DNA from: Cellvibrio sp. 79
Lineage (GTDB): Bacteria; Pseudomonadota; Gammaproteobacteria; Pseudomonadales; Cellvibrionaceae
Reading direction: 5' to 3'
DNA length: 64,000 bases
Assembly (NCBI GenBank): GCA_003056245.1
Contig: MVDH01000001.1
Span: 299,028 to 363,027, forward strand
Shown piece after piece: positions 27,684-36,552 of this stretch. The position numbers and the translations under genes were made by a program. The notes under the pieces are model-generated. The model was not told the origin of the DNA. It made no database searches and saw nothing but the letters and a program-made list of their open reading frames with translations. Position 1 is the first letter of the stretch. Every line of letters starts with the position of its first letter.

Positions 27684-28280
27684 TTAATCCAACAATTCAA
27701 TATCCAAACAGTCCAGTAGTCTTAGTGCTTCCAGCCTGCTGAATATGGCGCCTTTAATATCGTTGTTAAATATATCTATTGTGTAATTTTCTGCATCACT
27801 AAAATTTGTTTCTCGCAAATTGGTTTTCATAAATAAGCTGTTAGTGAAATCTGTGTAGTTAATGTTTCCTTTGCTGAAGTTACCATTTCTAAAGTCGACA
27901 TCCTGAGCTTTGCAGTATTTTAATTCTAGTTCGTTCAGGCTTAGCCCAAAAAATGATGAGTCATTGATAATACTATTACTGAATTTAAGTGGTGAGGTGA
28001 AAGCAAAGCGAGGCCAATCTGCTTTAGTCCAATCGATGCCAACCATCTTGCTGTCGTTAAAGCTCACATCAAAAAATTTGCTGTAGTCAATTTTAATATT
28101 GCTTAGATTTGATGAGATGAATAAACAATCCACAAATTTACACTTATGAAATTTGGTATTCGAAAAATTACAATTCTCAAAGGTGCAGTTTTCAAATATC
28201 ACTTCAGTGAATGATTCGTCTGTAGCTTCATGGTGAGTAAATGTTTTTGAAAAATATTCCTCTCGACTTTGAATAGTCAT
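27684..28280 (-). CDS. Pentapeptide-repeat protein
   Basis: 198 aa from the ATG at 28280 (MTIQSREEYFSKTF), with GAGGAG 12 bases upstream on its strand. From about residue 25 the A(D/N)LXX-type repeat is visible as F-x-x-C/S steps: VIFENCTFENCNFSNTKFHK, CKFVDCLFISSNLSN, DVDFRNGNFSKGNINYTDF and NLRETNF. Such proteins fold as a right-handed quadrilateral helix. The architecture (two repeat blocks around a WTKADWPRFAF linker and a C-terminal leucine-rich helix) resembles Qnr/McbG gyrase-protection proteins, but many family members have no known role. Divergent from the CE2 gene. Confidence 0.85.
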   Translation of the reverse strand: MTIQSREEYFSKTFTHHEATDESFTEVIFENCTFENCNFSNTKFHKCKFVDCLFISSNLSNIKIDYSKFFDVSFNDSKMVGIDWTKADWPRFAFTSPLKFSNSIINDSSFFGLSLNELELKYCKAQDVDFRNGNFSKGNINYTDFTNSLFMKTNLRETNFSDAENYTIDIFNNDIKGAIFSRLEALRLLDCLDIELLD

Positions 28281-28508
28281 GATGATGACTTGCTCCTCTA
28301 TGGCTGCTATCAAAATGCCAGCGATATTCGCATTAAAACCCCAACGAAGACAGTCTTGTGCTGTGCGTATTACTGTGAGCAAGGCAGTGCTTTGAAGGCG
28401 GATTGGGTGGGATTGTATTGTATGATATATGTTGGTCTTATAGCCGTTTGCGGCCAGTAATTGTTTACTGGAGTTATCGATAAAACTCAGTTCCTGACGA
28501 GAGATGAA

Positions 28509-29606
28509 ATGAAGAAGATCAATTTATTAATTGCCTCTAGTTTTTTTATTAGTGCAACATGGGGTTCGTTCAGTGCACTGGCTGAGCCGACACAGTTAAT
28601 TCCTGCGGACAATGAAAGCTATCTGTACACGGGACGAGTTGATTTTACTGATAAAAAGTCGCCTTCCGTATCCTGGGCTGGTACCAGCATCAAAGCTAAT
28701 TTTACTGGCACATCACTGGCCATAAAGCTGGATGATCAGTTTGGCAAAAATTATTTCAACATTTTTATCGATGGCGAAACATTGCATCCCTATGTGTTGG
28801 AAGCAAAACAAGGTGAACAAATCTATGTAATCAACACAGCATTAAAAGCTGGCAATCACTCGCTGGAAATTTACAAGCGCACTGAGGGCGAAGAAGGGGC
28901 GACCACATTTAAGGGATTGTTGTTGGATAAAGATGCAAAATTGCTTGCACCACCGGTGCGTCCGAATCGCCGTATTGAAATCTACGGTGATTCTATCAGT
29001 ACGGGTATGGGTAATGAAGGCGCAGACAATGGCATGGACCATTTGCTAAGTGAGAAAAATAATTACTGGGCTTATGGTTCAATTGCCGCACGTAATTTGA
29101 ATGCTGAGTTGCACACAATTTCACAAAGTGGTATCGGCATTATGATTAGCTGGTTCCCGTTTATTATGCCGCAGTTTTACGATCAGCTCAGTGCCGTTGG
29201 TAATAACGATACGCAGTGGAACTTCAGTCAATGGACACCGGATGTAGTAGTGATTAATTTATTCCAGAATGATTCATGGTTGATTGATCGTGAAAAACGT
29301 TTGCAACCTGTACCAACAGATGCGCAACGAGTGCAAGCTTATATAAATTTTGTGCGCAGTGTGCGTGCTAAATATCCGAAAGTACAAATCATCTGCGCGC
29401 TTGGCAGTATGGATGCAACTGCTACACCGAAATGGCCCGCTTATATCACTACCGCGGTTGAACGCATGAAAAAAGAAAATAATGATCAAAAACTGGATAC
29501 GATTTTCTTTGAATTTACCGGCTACGGCGGCCATCCGCGTATTGCCCAGCATAAAGCCAATGCGGAAAAGTTAACGGCATTTATTAAGCGGAAGATGATT
29601 TGGTAA
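28509..29606 (+). CDS. Carbohydrate esterase family 2 (acetyl-xylan esterase type)
   Basis: 365 aa. A signal peptide (MKKINLLIASSFFISA..., cleavage near ALA-EP) exports it. Residues 25-150 form the N-terminal jelly-roll domain typical of CE2 (SYLYTGRVDF...VSWAGTSIKANFTGTSLAIKL). The SGNH-like hydrolase domain carries the nucleophile Ser in EIYGDSISTGMGN and the C-terminal His region GGHPRIAQHKANAEKL. CE2 enzymes remove O-acetyl groups from xylan and glucomannan. The start is ATG 28509 with GAGAG just upstream; the frame is open from 28461 without a signal-like start. The GH10 and GH67 genes nearby support a role in xylan breakdown. Confidence 0.92.
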   Translation: MKKINLLIASSFFISATWGSFSALAEPTQLIPADNESYLYTGRVDFTDKKSPSVSWAGTSIKANFTGTSLAIKLDDQFGKNYFNIFIDGETLHPYVLEAKQGEQIYVINTALKAGNHSLEIYKRTEGEEGATTFKGLLLDKDAKLLAPPVRPNRRIEIYGDSISTGMGNEGADNGMDHLLSEKNNYWAYGSIAARNLNAELHTISQSGIGIMISWFPFIMPQFYDQLSAVGNNDTQWNFSQWTPDVVVINLFQNDSWLIDREKRLQPVPTDAQRVQAYINFVRSVRAKYPKVQIICALGSMDATATPKWPAYITTAVERMKKENNDQKLDTIFFEFTGYGGHPRIAQHKANAEKLTAFIKRKMIW

Positions 29607-29642
29607 TTACTGATTTAACAAAACTAGATCATTACCGGCAGT

Positions 29643-29681
29643 AAAAAAAGCCAAAGAAGAATTCACTTCTTTGGCTTTTTT
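29643..29681. terminator. Bidirectional terminator
   Basis: AAAAAAGCCAAAGAAG, a 6-base loop AATTCA, CTTCTTTGGCTTTTTT. A strong symmetric stem with A- and T-runs lies between the convergent CE2 gene and the membrane-protein gene at 29698. Confidence 0.93.
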
Positions 29682-29697
29682 ATTTCATTTTATTGTA

Positions 29698-30417
29698 TTA
29701 GTTAGAGCTAACACCAAAAACATCGCGATAGATAATACCTGCTGCAATGTACAACCAGGGGAGCACCCAGATAAGTCCAATGAATAATGGGAGGGAGCTG
29801 ATTACAGCGATAACACAAGCCACCAGGCCAAAACCAAAAAAGCGAAACCAGCAAGCGGTAATTGCTTTACGTGAAGTTTCCAGTGATTCCCAGATACCTA
29901 AATTTTTGTCGACCAATAATGGAAGTGCAAATGCATAAGCGACCATCAGGTAAATGCCGGGGAGCACCAACAATACGGTTCCAATTGCCACCAAAAGGAT
30001 AATCAGCAAATAAGCAAAAAACAGTGGTACGGTCTTGGGAAAATAGTTGAACACCATAAACGCATTTACGGGTAAGCCAACTGCGCGTTTAATACCCATC
30101 ATCAACAAACCAACAACTAATGGTGCGGTAATGAATAACTGGATGAGCTGCACCAGAATCATAATCGCGATTGATGCTGTAGGGGACATTGCTGCAGTAA
30201 CGGCAGTTAATAAACCTCCCACAAAAGAAGCGCCGATCAAAACTCCAAAATACAGCGCAAATGCTCCCCAATAAGTTGCTTTGAAACCATTGGTTAGCGC
30301 CCAGGCTTCGGACAATACTGCACCTATATCCCAATCAGGATTGAGCGCTCTATCAGTAACTGTTGATGGTTGATCAAGATTGGAAGTCGGGACTTCATAA
30401 GGATTGGTTTGTGACAT
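29698..30417 (-). CDS. YciC-like polytopic membrane protein
   Basis: 239 aa from ATG 30417 (MSQTNPYEVPTSNLDQP), with GGAG 8 bases upstream on its strand. A 45-residue soluble N-terminus is followed by about five or six hydrophobic segments, including ALYFGVLIGASFVGGLLTAV, SIAIMILVQLIQLFITAPLV and LLIILLVAIGTVLLVLPGIY. The block LLVLPGIY...DKNLGIWESLETSRK resembles the core of the YciC/UPF0259 and DUF975 families. Function unknown. Transcribed toward the terminator shared with the CE2 gene. Confidence 0.7.
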   Translation of the reverse strand: MSQTNPYEVPTSNLDQPSTVTDRALNPDWDIGAVLSEAWALTNGFKATYWGAFALYFGVLIGASFVGGLLTAVTAAMSPTASIAIMILVQLIQLFITAPLVVGLLMMGIKRAVGLPVNAFMVFNYFPKTVPLFFAYLLIILLVAIGTVLLVLPGIYLMVAYAFALPLLVDKNLGIWESLETSRKAITACWFRFFGFGLVACVIAVISSLPLFIGLIWVLPWLYIAAGIIYRDVFGVSSN

Positions 30418-30580
30418 TACAAGCTCCATGTATTTAATGTAAGGAGTCGCAATTAATCCTCAATTGCCAGGGTAAGTCAATTGGCGTTCAGATCATTTAT
30501 TAAAAATTCGGTATGAATGGTTATCGTGTTACTTTTTTGTGAGTAGTGTTACTGCTGGAGCCTTCCCTGGCTGTAACACA

Positions 30581-31717
30581 TTAGCGCTTTAAATCCAGCA
30601 GGCGGAAATAAGCCGGTTTAGGCTGTTGCTGGCGATCAAACAATAATGGGTAGTTGGTTCTGCCTTTAATAGGAAAATCATTCAACCAACTGGCATCATC
30701 ACTCACGCCCCAAAATGTTACGCGATCAACTTTGTCGCGATGCTTAACCAGAATTTTAAACAATGATTCATAAGCCTTCGCCAGTTTTTCTTCCACGTCT
30801 TTTGGCAAGCCTTTGATGTAAGGATCGCGTTCGGGTTTATATTCAAAGCGCGTGGAAATTTCCGCAACCGGTAAATTCCATACCGAAGGTAATACATCAA
30901 TATCCAGTTCAGTGAGATGGATTTTCAAGCCCAATGCCGAATAAGCGAGGATGCTATCTTCAAAGTCCTGCATGTTGGTTTCCAAGCCGATGTGCGCTTG
31001 CATGCCTAAACCATGAATCGGCGTGTTGCGTTTTTGCAGGCGTTTCAGCATATCAAGTGTTGCCTGGCGTTTATCGGGGCGCTCATTGTTGTAATCGTTG
31101 TACATCAGGTGTGCTTTGGGATCGACTTCATGTGCGAATCTAAAGGCGTTTACTAAAAAATCATCGCCCATAATTTTATACCAATGGCTATCGCGCATTT
31201 TCCCATCATCACCTACAGCTTCATTTACAACGTCCCATGCAGCCAGTTTGTCTTTGTAGCGACCTACAATTGTGGTGATATGTTCCCTTTGTTTTTTCTC
31301 CAATTCTGCTTTGGATATATAACTACCATCTTTATTTTTAAATACGCTATCGGGAATCTGGCTGTGCCAACCCAAAGTATGACCTACCATATGTAAATTA
31401 TGTTTGCTGCCGAAATTTACAAATGCATCGGCATCGGCCCATTTCCAGCTACCATCTTCATTACGCACTTCACCCCATTTCATGCAATTTTCCGGAGTGA
31501 TTGAATTAAAATCTTTATTGATAATTGCAACCAGTTTTGGATCTTGTTTGCCAATAATACTGGCACTGAGTGCCGCACCAATTAAAAAATCATTTTTATA
31601 CGCTTCTTTCAACCCGGTAGCGGCAGCGGCTTTTTCGGCGGCTTGTAATTTTGCGGTAGCGATAAGTGCAGCAGTTGCACCACTCACCGCTAATAAATGT
31701 CGACGTGAAATTTTCAT
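30581..31717 (-). CDS. GH10 endo-1,4-beta-xylanase, Tat-type signal
   Basis: 378 aa. The N-terminus MKISRRHLLAVSGATAAL has an SRRxLL twin-arginine pattern before a weakly hydrophobic stretch and AQA-like cleavage (KLQA-AE near 26), so export by Tat is likely. The rest is one GH10 TIM barrel. The acid/base is Glu 166 (WDVVNEAV) and the nucleophile Glu 270 (HLTELDID); ITPENCMKW, VGHTLGWHSQ and FWGVSDDASWL are other family motifs. It cuts the xylan backbone, and its lack of binding modules suggests a periplasmic or membrane-near enzyme acting on oligosaccharides. Divergent from the GH67 gene across a 310-base region. AGGAAACAATA precedes the ATG. Confidence 0.95.
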   Translation of the reverse strand: MKISRRHLLAVSGATAALIATAKLQAAEKAAAATGLKEAYKNDFLIGAALSASIIGKQDPKLVAIINKDFNSITPENCMKWGEVRNEDGSWKWADADAFVNFGSKHNLHMVGHTLGWHSQIPDSVFKNKDGSYISKAELEKKQREHITTIVGRYKDKLAAWDVVNEAVGDDGKMRDSHWYKIMGDDFLVNAFRFAHEVDPKAHLMYNDYNNERPDKRQATLDMLKRLQKRNTPIHGLGMQAHIGLETNMQDFEDSILAYSALGLKIHLTELDIDVLPSVWNLPVAEISTRFEYKPERDPYIKGLPKDVEEKLAKAYESLFKILVKHRDKVDRVTFWGVSDDASWLNDFPIKGRTNYPLLFDRQQQPKPAYFRLLDLKR

Positions 31718-32027
31718 TATTGTTTCCTCAGTTGATAACTACCTATTGATGGCAACAGATTGATAAAAAAGTATAGATTTATTGAAGGTTATAAATTAAT
31801 GGTCGAACGTGATGGGATGTGTTTTGTAGTGTTGTACTGCCCATCAATTGATACGTCACGCTTTCTGATTGTTACTGCAAGCCTTTTGATAGCATAGTCT
31901 GCGTTTTGAGCAGGCGGGTTTTTACCGGATAATCCTTTACATTTATTAATGCGTGTATTCTTGTATACCAGTGTTATATTTTCAATGACTATAAGGTGAT
32001 ACTTAAAAATAATCTACGGGGGTTGGT
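31718..32027. promoter_or_regulatory. Divergent GH10/GH67 promoter region with candidate operator
   Basis: 310 bases without a gene, between the divergent xylanase and glucuronidase. A TTGTATACCAGT string at 31961-31972 has the GTATAC core seen in operators of GntR-type hexuronate regulators (UxuR/ExuR). It lies about 55 bases before the GH67 start, 19 bases after a TTTACA that could be a -35 box. The link to hexuronate control is an inference from motif shape and from glucuronic acid being the GH67 product. Confidence 0.35.
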
Positions 32028-34226
32028 GTGCGGCGGGCATTTCTTTACAAAATATTCATTTTATTGACGGTTTTATTCAATTTACCCCTCTCTGCCTATG
32101 CGGAAGACGGTTATGAGATGTGGCTGCGCTATCAGCCGGTGGGGGAGCATAAACTCCGTAAGGCCTACCAGCAGCAATTTGGCTCAATTGTGCGGGAAGG
32201 TGACTCCCCAATCCTGCAATCGGCAGCGGCCGAGTTGCAGCGTGGTCTGGGTGGTTTGTTGGCCAGGCCAGTAGCCATCAGTAAAAAATTATCCGGCGAT
32301 GTATTGGTGATAGGCACTCCAGCCAATTCTCCATTAATTGCTTCACTGGATTTATCCAATCGTTTATCTGCTCTGGGTAGTGAAGGTTACTTGATTGAGA
32401 AAACGCGTATTAATAAACGCGATGTTACTGTTATTGCCGCCAATTCTGATACCGGAGTTTTGTACGGTAGCTTCCATCTGTTGCGTTTATTACAAACACA
32501 GCAAGCACTGGATAAAATTTCTATCAGTAGTGCTCCCAAAGTACAGCATCGCGTTATTAATCACTGGGACAATTTAAATCGTGTGGTTGAGCGCGGTTAT
32601 GCGGGCTTGTCACTGTGGGATTGGGGCACGTTGCCGGAGCATAAATCCCAACGCTATGAAGATTATGCGCGCATCAATGCATCGCTCGGTATTAATGGAA
32701 CCGTGATTAATAATGTAAACGCGGATCCGCGTGTGCTCAGTGATCAATTCCTGCAAAAAATTGCTGCGCTGGCCGATGTATTTCGGCCCTACGGAATAAA
32801 AGTTTATTTATCGATTAACTACAATTCTCCGCGTGCATTTGGTGATCTGAATACTGCAGATCCACTCGACCCCCGTGTAGCAAAATGGTGGCAAGAGCGC
32901 ACTAAAAAAGTGTACGAATATATTCCTGATTTCGGTGGTTATTTAGTAAAGGCAAATTCCGAAGGCCAGCCCGGCCCGCAGGATTACAAACGCGATCACG
33001 CCGACGGTGCCAACATGTTAGCCGCTGCTTTAAAGCCGTATGGCGGTGTGGTGTTTTGGCGTGCCTTTGTTTATCACCCCGATATTGGTGATCGCTTCCG
33101 CGGTTCTTACGATGAGTTCAAACCACTTGATGGAAAATTTGCCGATAACGTCATCCTGCAAGTGAAGAATGGCCCTATTGATTTCCAACCGCGCGAACCT
33201 TATTCCGCCTTATTCTCCGCGATGGAAAAGACCAACATGATGATGGAGTTCCAGGTCACGCAAGAATATTTTGGCTTTGCTACACACCTTGCCTATCAAG
33301 GTCCACTTTTTGAAGAATCGCTACGCACTGAAACGTATGCGAAGGGCGAGGGGTCAACTATCGGAAATATTCTGGAAGGTAAAACATTTAATACCAAGCA
33401 CACGGGCATGGCAGCAGTTATTAATCCGGGTACGGATCGCAACTGGACCGGGCATCCGTTCGTACAGTCAAGTTGGTATGCATTCGGGCGCATGGCGTGG
33501 GATCATAATATTTCTGCAGAAGCGGCCGCAGAAGAATGGTTGCGTATGACGTTTAGCAACGATAAAAAATTTATCGATCCGGTAAAAAAACTCATGCTAA
33601 CGTCGCGTGAAGCCGGTGTGAATTATCGTTCACCATTAGGCTTGACCCATTTGTATTCACAAGGCGATCACTACGGCCCGGCGCCCTGGACTGCAAATCT
33701 GGAGCGCCCTGACTGGACTGCAATTTATTATCATCGCGCTGCAAAAGACGGAATTGGTTTTGATCGCACGAAAACAGGTTCCAATGCAATTGCGCAGTAT
33801 CCTGCCGTACTCGCCAAACAATATGGCGATATAAAAACCGTGCCGGAAGATTTTTTGCTTTGGTTCCATCATGTAAGTTGGGATCACAAAATGAAGTCCA
33901 GCCGCACATTATGGGATGAATTGGTGTTCAAATATTATGAGGGTGTGGAGCAGGTACGCACTATGCAGCGCGAGTGGGACAAGTTGGAACCCTTTATCGA
34001 TGCAGAGCGTTTCGCGCAAGTAAAAGCGTTACTGGTAGTGCAGGAACGCGATGCGGTAATCTGGCGCGATTCCTGTGTGCTGTATTTCCAAACGTTTTCC
34101 AGCAAACCCATCCCGGCAGAATTGGAGACGCCGAAGCACGATCTGGAATATTACAAAACTCTGGCACGTACCCGTTATGTTCCTGAGCCATGGCATCCTG
34201 CCAGTTCCAGCCGGGTATTGAAGTAG
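32028..34226 (+). CDS. GH67 alpha-glucuronidase
   Basis: 732 aa, full family length. It removes 4-O-methyl-glucuronic acid from the non-reducing end of xylo-oligosaccharides. A signal peptide ([21 protein letters not shown]) is followed by an N-terminal beta domain (about 25-150), then the catalytic TIM barrel with [32 protein letters not shown] (general-acid Glu), [17 protein letters not shown] and [12 protein letters not shown], and the helical C-terminal domain. The length and motifs agree with the Cellvibrio japonicus enzyme as I remember it. Start is GTG 32028 with CGGGGG 5-10 bases upstream. It works downstream of the GH10 xylanase encoded divergently. Confidence 0.96.
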   Translation: MRRAFLYKIFILLTVLFNLPLSAYAEDGYEMWLRYQPVGEHKLRKAYQQQFGSIVREGDSPILQSAAAELQRGLGGLLARPVAISKKLSGDVLVIGTPANSPLIASLDLSNRLSALGSEGYLIEKTRINKRDVTVIAANSDTGVLYGSFHLLRLLQTQQALDKISISSAPKVQHRVINHWDNLNRVVERGYAGLSLWDWGTLPEHKSQRYEDYARINASLGINGTVINNVNADPRVLSDQFLQKIAALADVFRPYGIKVYLSINYNSPRAFGDLNTADPLDPRVAKWWQERTKKVYEYIPDFGGYLVKANSEGQPGPQDYKRDHADGANMLAAALKPYGGVVFWRAFVYHPDIGDRFRGSYDEFKPLDGKFADNVILQVKNGPIDFQPREPYSALFSAMEKTNMMMEFQVTQEYFGFATHLAYQGPLFEESLRTETYAKGEGSTIGNILEGKTFNTKHTGMAAVINPGTDRNWTGHPFVQSSWYAFGRMAWDHNISAEAAAEEWLRMTFSNDKKFIDPVKKLMLTSREAGVNYRSPLGLTHLYSQGDHYGPAPWTANLERPDWTAIYYHRAAKDGIGFDRTKTGSNAIAQYPAVLAKQYGDIKTVPEDFLLWFHHVSWDHKMKSSRTLWDELVFKYYEGVEQVRTMQREWDKLEPFIDAERFAQVKALLVVQERDAVIWRDSCVLYFQTFSSKPIPAELETPKHDLEYYKTLARTRYVPEPWHPASSSRVLK

Positions 34227-34803
34227 ATTCCAATTTATAGGCAAGGCGGCATCATGAACTGCATCCCAAAAGTTGGGTATCCTATCCAACGAAGTAAGGT
34301 GCGGTTCAATATGCGAGTCTTTTTAAATAATGTATTTTGAATCTTCGTGCTTATGTCTTTGTTCCATGCCTCTTCGAGCGCTCATTAATCCCGTTCACCA
34401 TTTCTGCTGGCCTCGCCAATACTTACCGCGGAATTTTCTCGTCGTTTTTTATCCGCTTAGATAGTGCTTCCCGCAAACAAGCACGGTCACGCAATAGATA
34501 AATCTCATCCTCTACACGTCGTGGTCAGTATTTCCGGTTGTGGGATTTTGCCCCAGTGCGGGCAAGTTGGTGTATTACTTTATTGCTATGACGAAATGGC
34601 ATAAAAGGAAATGTGGGGTTATGCTAGCCGCCCCGGACACAACTTACTTCATCAATAAAACGTAATGCTAAAGTTATATCTTTGTCCAGCGTATTATTTC
34701 CTGGCGGGTGACGCTAACCCTCTCAGGTTGAGGTCGGGAATATCAGTCTAAATTTATAGATAATTGTGAGATCAGTCAGTAGTCAAATATGGAGAAAGAT
34801 GGA
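34227..34803. mobile_element. IS-element relic in a gene-free stretch
   Basis: About 575 bases without an intact gene. From 34255, TGAACTGCATCCCAAAAGTTGG closely resembles the terminal repeat of IS150-type IS3 elements, but no matching second end is found. On the minus strand, about 34405-34530, a broken frame reads RRVEDEIYLLRDRACLREALSKR... with stops on both sides, perhaps a decayed coding remnant. The rest shows nothing I can name. Confidence 0.4.
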
Positions 34804-35163
34804 ATGAAAAAATTAATATCCGTGGCTTGTTTAAGTTTGGTGTCTAGTGTTTCTATGGCGTCAGCGTGGTTGGTATTAACGCCCGCCGAGATAAAAAATA
34901 TCCAGATAATGCAGGCTGGAAACTCTCATGGAAGTCCGGAGGGGCTCTACATTGGCTTAAAAACTGAGTTAGCCGGTGCGGCGGCGACTTATTGTGCTGG
35001 AAAAGGTGCCGTCGTGATCACCGACCCCAAGTTAATTGATAGAGCTTACTCAGGTTTACTATTTGCGCTGAGCACACAAAAGACGGTTCAATTTTATCTT
35101 GATGGTCCTTCCAAATGCGTTGCCAATTTGCCGCAGGCCACCATGTTTACGCTTGTTCCATAA
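34804..35163 (+). CDS. Small secreted hypothetical protein, 119 aa
   Basis: Signal peptide at 1-21 (MKKLISVACLSLVSSVSMASA), then a mature domain of about 98 residues with two cysteines (TYCAGKGAV and PSKCVAN) that could pair. The segment ELAGAAATYCAG...LIDRAYSGLLFALSTQKTVQFYLDG resembles small periplasmic proteins of unknown function found across Proteobacteria. ATG 34804 is chosen over ATG 34789 because GGAG lies 10 bases before it and it gives a clean signal peptide. It lies alone after the IS relic. Confidence 0.6.
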   Translation: MKKLISVACLSLVSSVSMASAWLVLTPAEIKNIQIMQAGNSHGSPEGLYIGLKTELAGAAATYCAGKGAVVITDPKLIDRAYSGLLFALSTQKTVQFYLDGPSKCVANLPQATMFTLVP

Positions 35164-35215
35164 CTTATAATTCGGTTGAACAACATTTGAGTTAATAAAA
35201 GGCATAGGAGGAGAA

Positions 35216-35617
35216 ATGGGTGCTTGGGGGACCGGAATATTTGAAGATGATGCTTCGCTTGATTTATTAGCCGATGCTATTGAAAGCGATGCGGAAAGTT
35301 TTATTAGAAATTCGTCATCTCACTTTAACGAAGAATATCTGGAGTATGACCAATGCCAAGAGGTAATAGTATCAGGTGTTATTCTGGATGCGCTTCTAAA
35401 TAAGACAACCTATCGAAGTTCAGATAAAGAATTTCAGGAATGGATTGCTAATCAGGAAATAAAGGAATTGGCGAATTTAAAAGAAAGTATTCTCAAAGGG
35501 TTGAAAGTGGTTATTTCAGAGAAATCTGAATTAAACGAGCTCTGGCAGGAAAATGAAGAAGAGTACTATAGCTGGAGAAAAAACATTGAAACTCTAACTG
35601 CTAATTTAGGCGGTTAA
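35216..35617 (+). CDS. DUF4259 family protein
   Basis: 133 aa. It begins MGAWGTGIFEDDASLDLLADAIE, the DUF4259 signature; the family is small, cytosolic and of unknown function, often in accessory regions. The C-terminal half is strongly acidic (LNELWQENEEEYYSWRKNIE). TAGGAGGAG lies 5 bases before ATG 35216. A hairpin at 35626-35660 follows. Confidence 0.85.
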   Translation: MGAWGTGIFEDDASLDLLADAIESDAESFIRNSSSHFNEEYLEYDQCQEVIVSGVILDALLNKTTYRSSDKEFQEWIANQEIKELANLKESILKGLKVVISEKSELNELWQENEEEYYSWRKNIETLTANLGG

Positions 35618-35625
35618 AAATAGTT

Positions 35626-35660
35626 AAACTGCACTGCGTTTTTAGGGCAACGTGCAGTTT
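35626..35660 (+). terminator. Hairpin after the DUF4259 gene
   Basis: AAACTGCAC (35626-35634) pairs with GTGCAGTTT (35652-35660) around a 17-base loop. The T-run is short (TTTTAAAT), so termination strength is uncertain. The remaining gap to 35857 contains TTGACT and TAAAAT with a 14-base spacer, too short for a convincing promoter. Confidence 0.5.
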
Positions 35661-35856
35661 TAAATCATGTTATTTTACTTTCACCGGAATACGAAATTAC
35701 CCATTCTATAGTTCCACCATTAGAAAACTATCCGGTATGGTCAAATTAGCAAACAATGGGTTGATCTGTGGTGGATGAAAAAGATAAAAGATTGGAGCTC
35801 GAGATTTTTTATTCTTTGTATTGACTTAATTTACTACTAGTAAAATAGAGAAAAAT

Positions 35857-36468
35857 ATGGAATTTGATAAAGAAAAATACAAGGTTTATAAGCTCCCCCA
35901 TCCAATGTTGTTGCATTGGATTATTAATCCCGGCCTAGCCTTCAATGAATTAATTCTTGGCCAGCGAATTCCCAAAGTGACACTGATTGATAAAACGATT
36001 GACGCTCCCTTGATGGAACGGCAACGAATTCCTTGTCCTGAATGTAAAGCTATTCACGATGCTCGTTTATGGTCGAAGGGAAATACATTTGGGCACTGGT
36101 TTGGGCTAGTGTGTCCGGAATGCCATGGGAAAATACCATGCTTGTGGAATATAACGAGTTTAATTGTTCTCGCATTAACTTTTCCGCTGTGGATCTGGTT
36201 AAAAATATTTGGTGAAGCGAAATGGTATGAAAGGGAAAAACGACGATTTTCTGCAGTTAGCACTAGCGGGTTACCAGAAGCGAAGAAAATCAGCTGGTTA
36301 AAAATGGGTCTCAGTTATGGTGTCATAATGTTTTGTATCATGGCGCTACCACAGATATTCCAGGGTCAATTAACGCCAGTTGGTATTGCCATTCAGGCAG
36401 GTGCATGGCTTTGCGGTGGGCTGGCATTTGGCTTAATAATGAAATTATTCCTCAATAGCAAAAAATAA
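35857..36468 (+). CDS. Hypothetical membrane protein with zinc-ribbon-like motif
   Basis: 203 aa. Two CPEC-type pairs (IPCPECKAIHD near residue 59 and LVCPECHGK near 85) look like a four-cysteine zinc ribbon in the soluble part. Three hydrophobic segments follow: about 98-117 (ITSLIVLALTFPLWIWLKIF), 151-168 (LSYGVIMFCIMALPQIF) and 177-198 (IAIQAGAWLCGGLAFGLIMKLF). I do not recognise the family. ATG 35857 follows AGAGAAAAAT. It lies alone before the AadA-like gene. Confidence 0.6.
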   Translation: MEFDKEKYKVYKLPHPMLLHWIINPGLAFNELILGQRIPKVTLIDKTIDAPLMERQRIPCPECKAIHDARLWSKGNTFGHWFGLVCPECHGKIPCLWNITSLIVLALTFPLWIWLKIFGEAKWYEREKRRFSAVSTSGLPEAKKISWLKMGLSYGVIMFCIMALPQIFQGQLTPVGIAIQAGAWLCGGLAFGLIMKLFLNSKK

Positions 36469-36552
36469 CTATGTAAAAATGCTTCAATTGAATATCAATA
36501 AAAAGCATTACATTTGCTTTAGGTTTTTTTAATCAGCATGTGAAAGTAGAAA

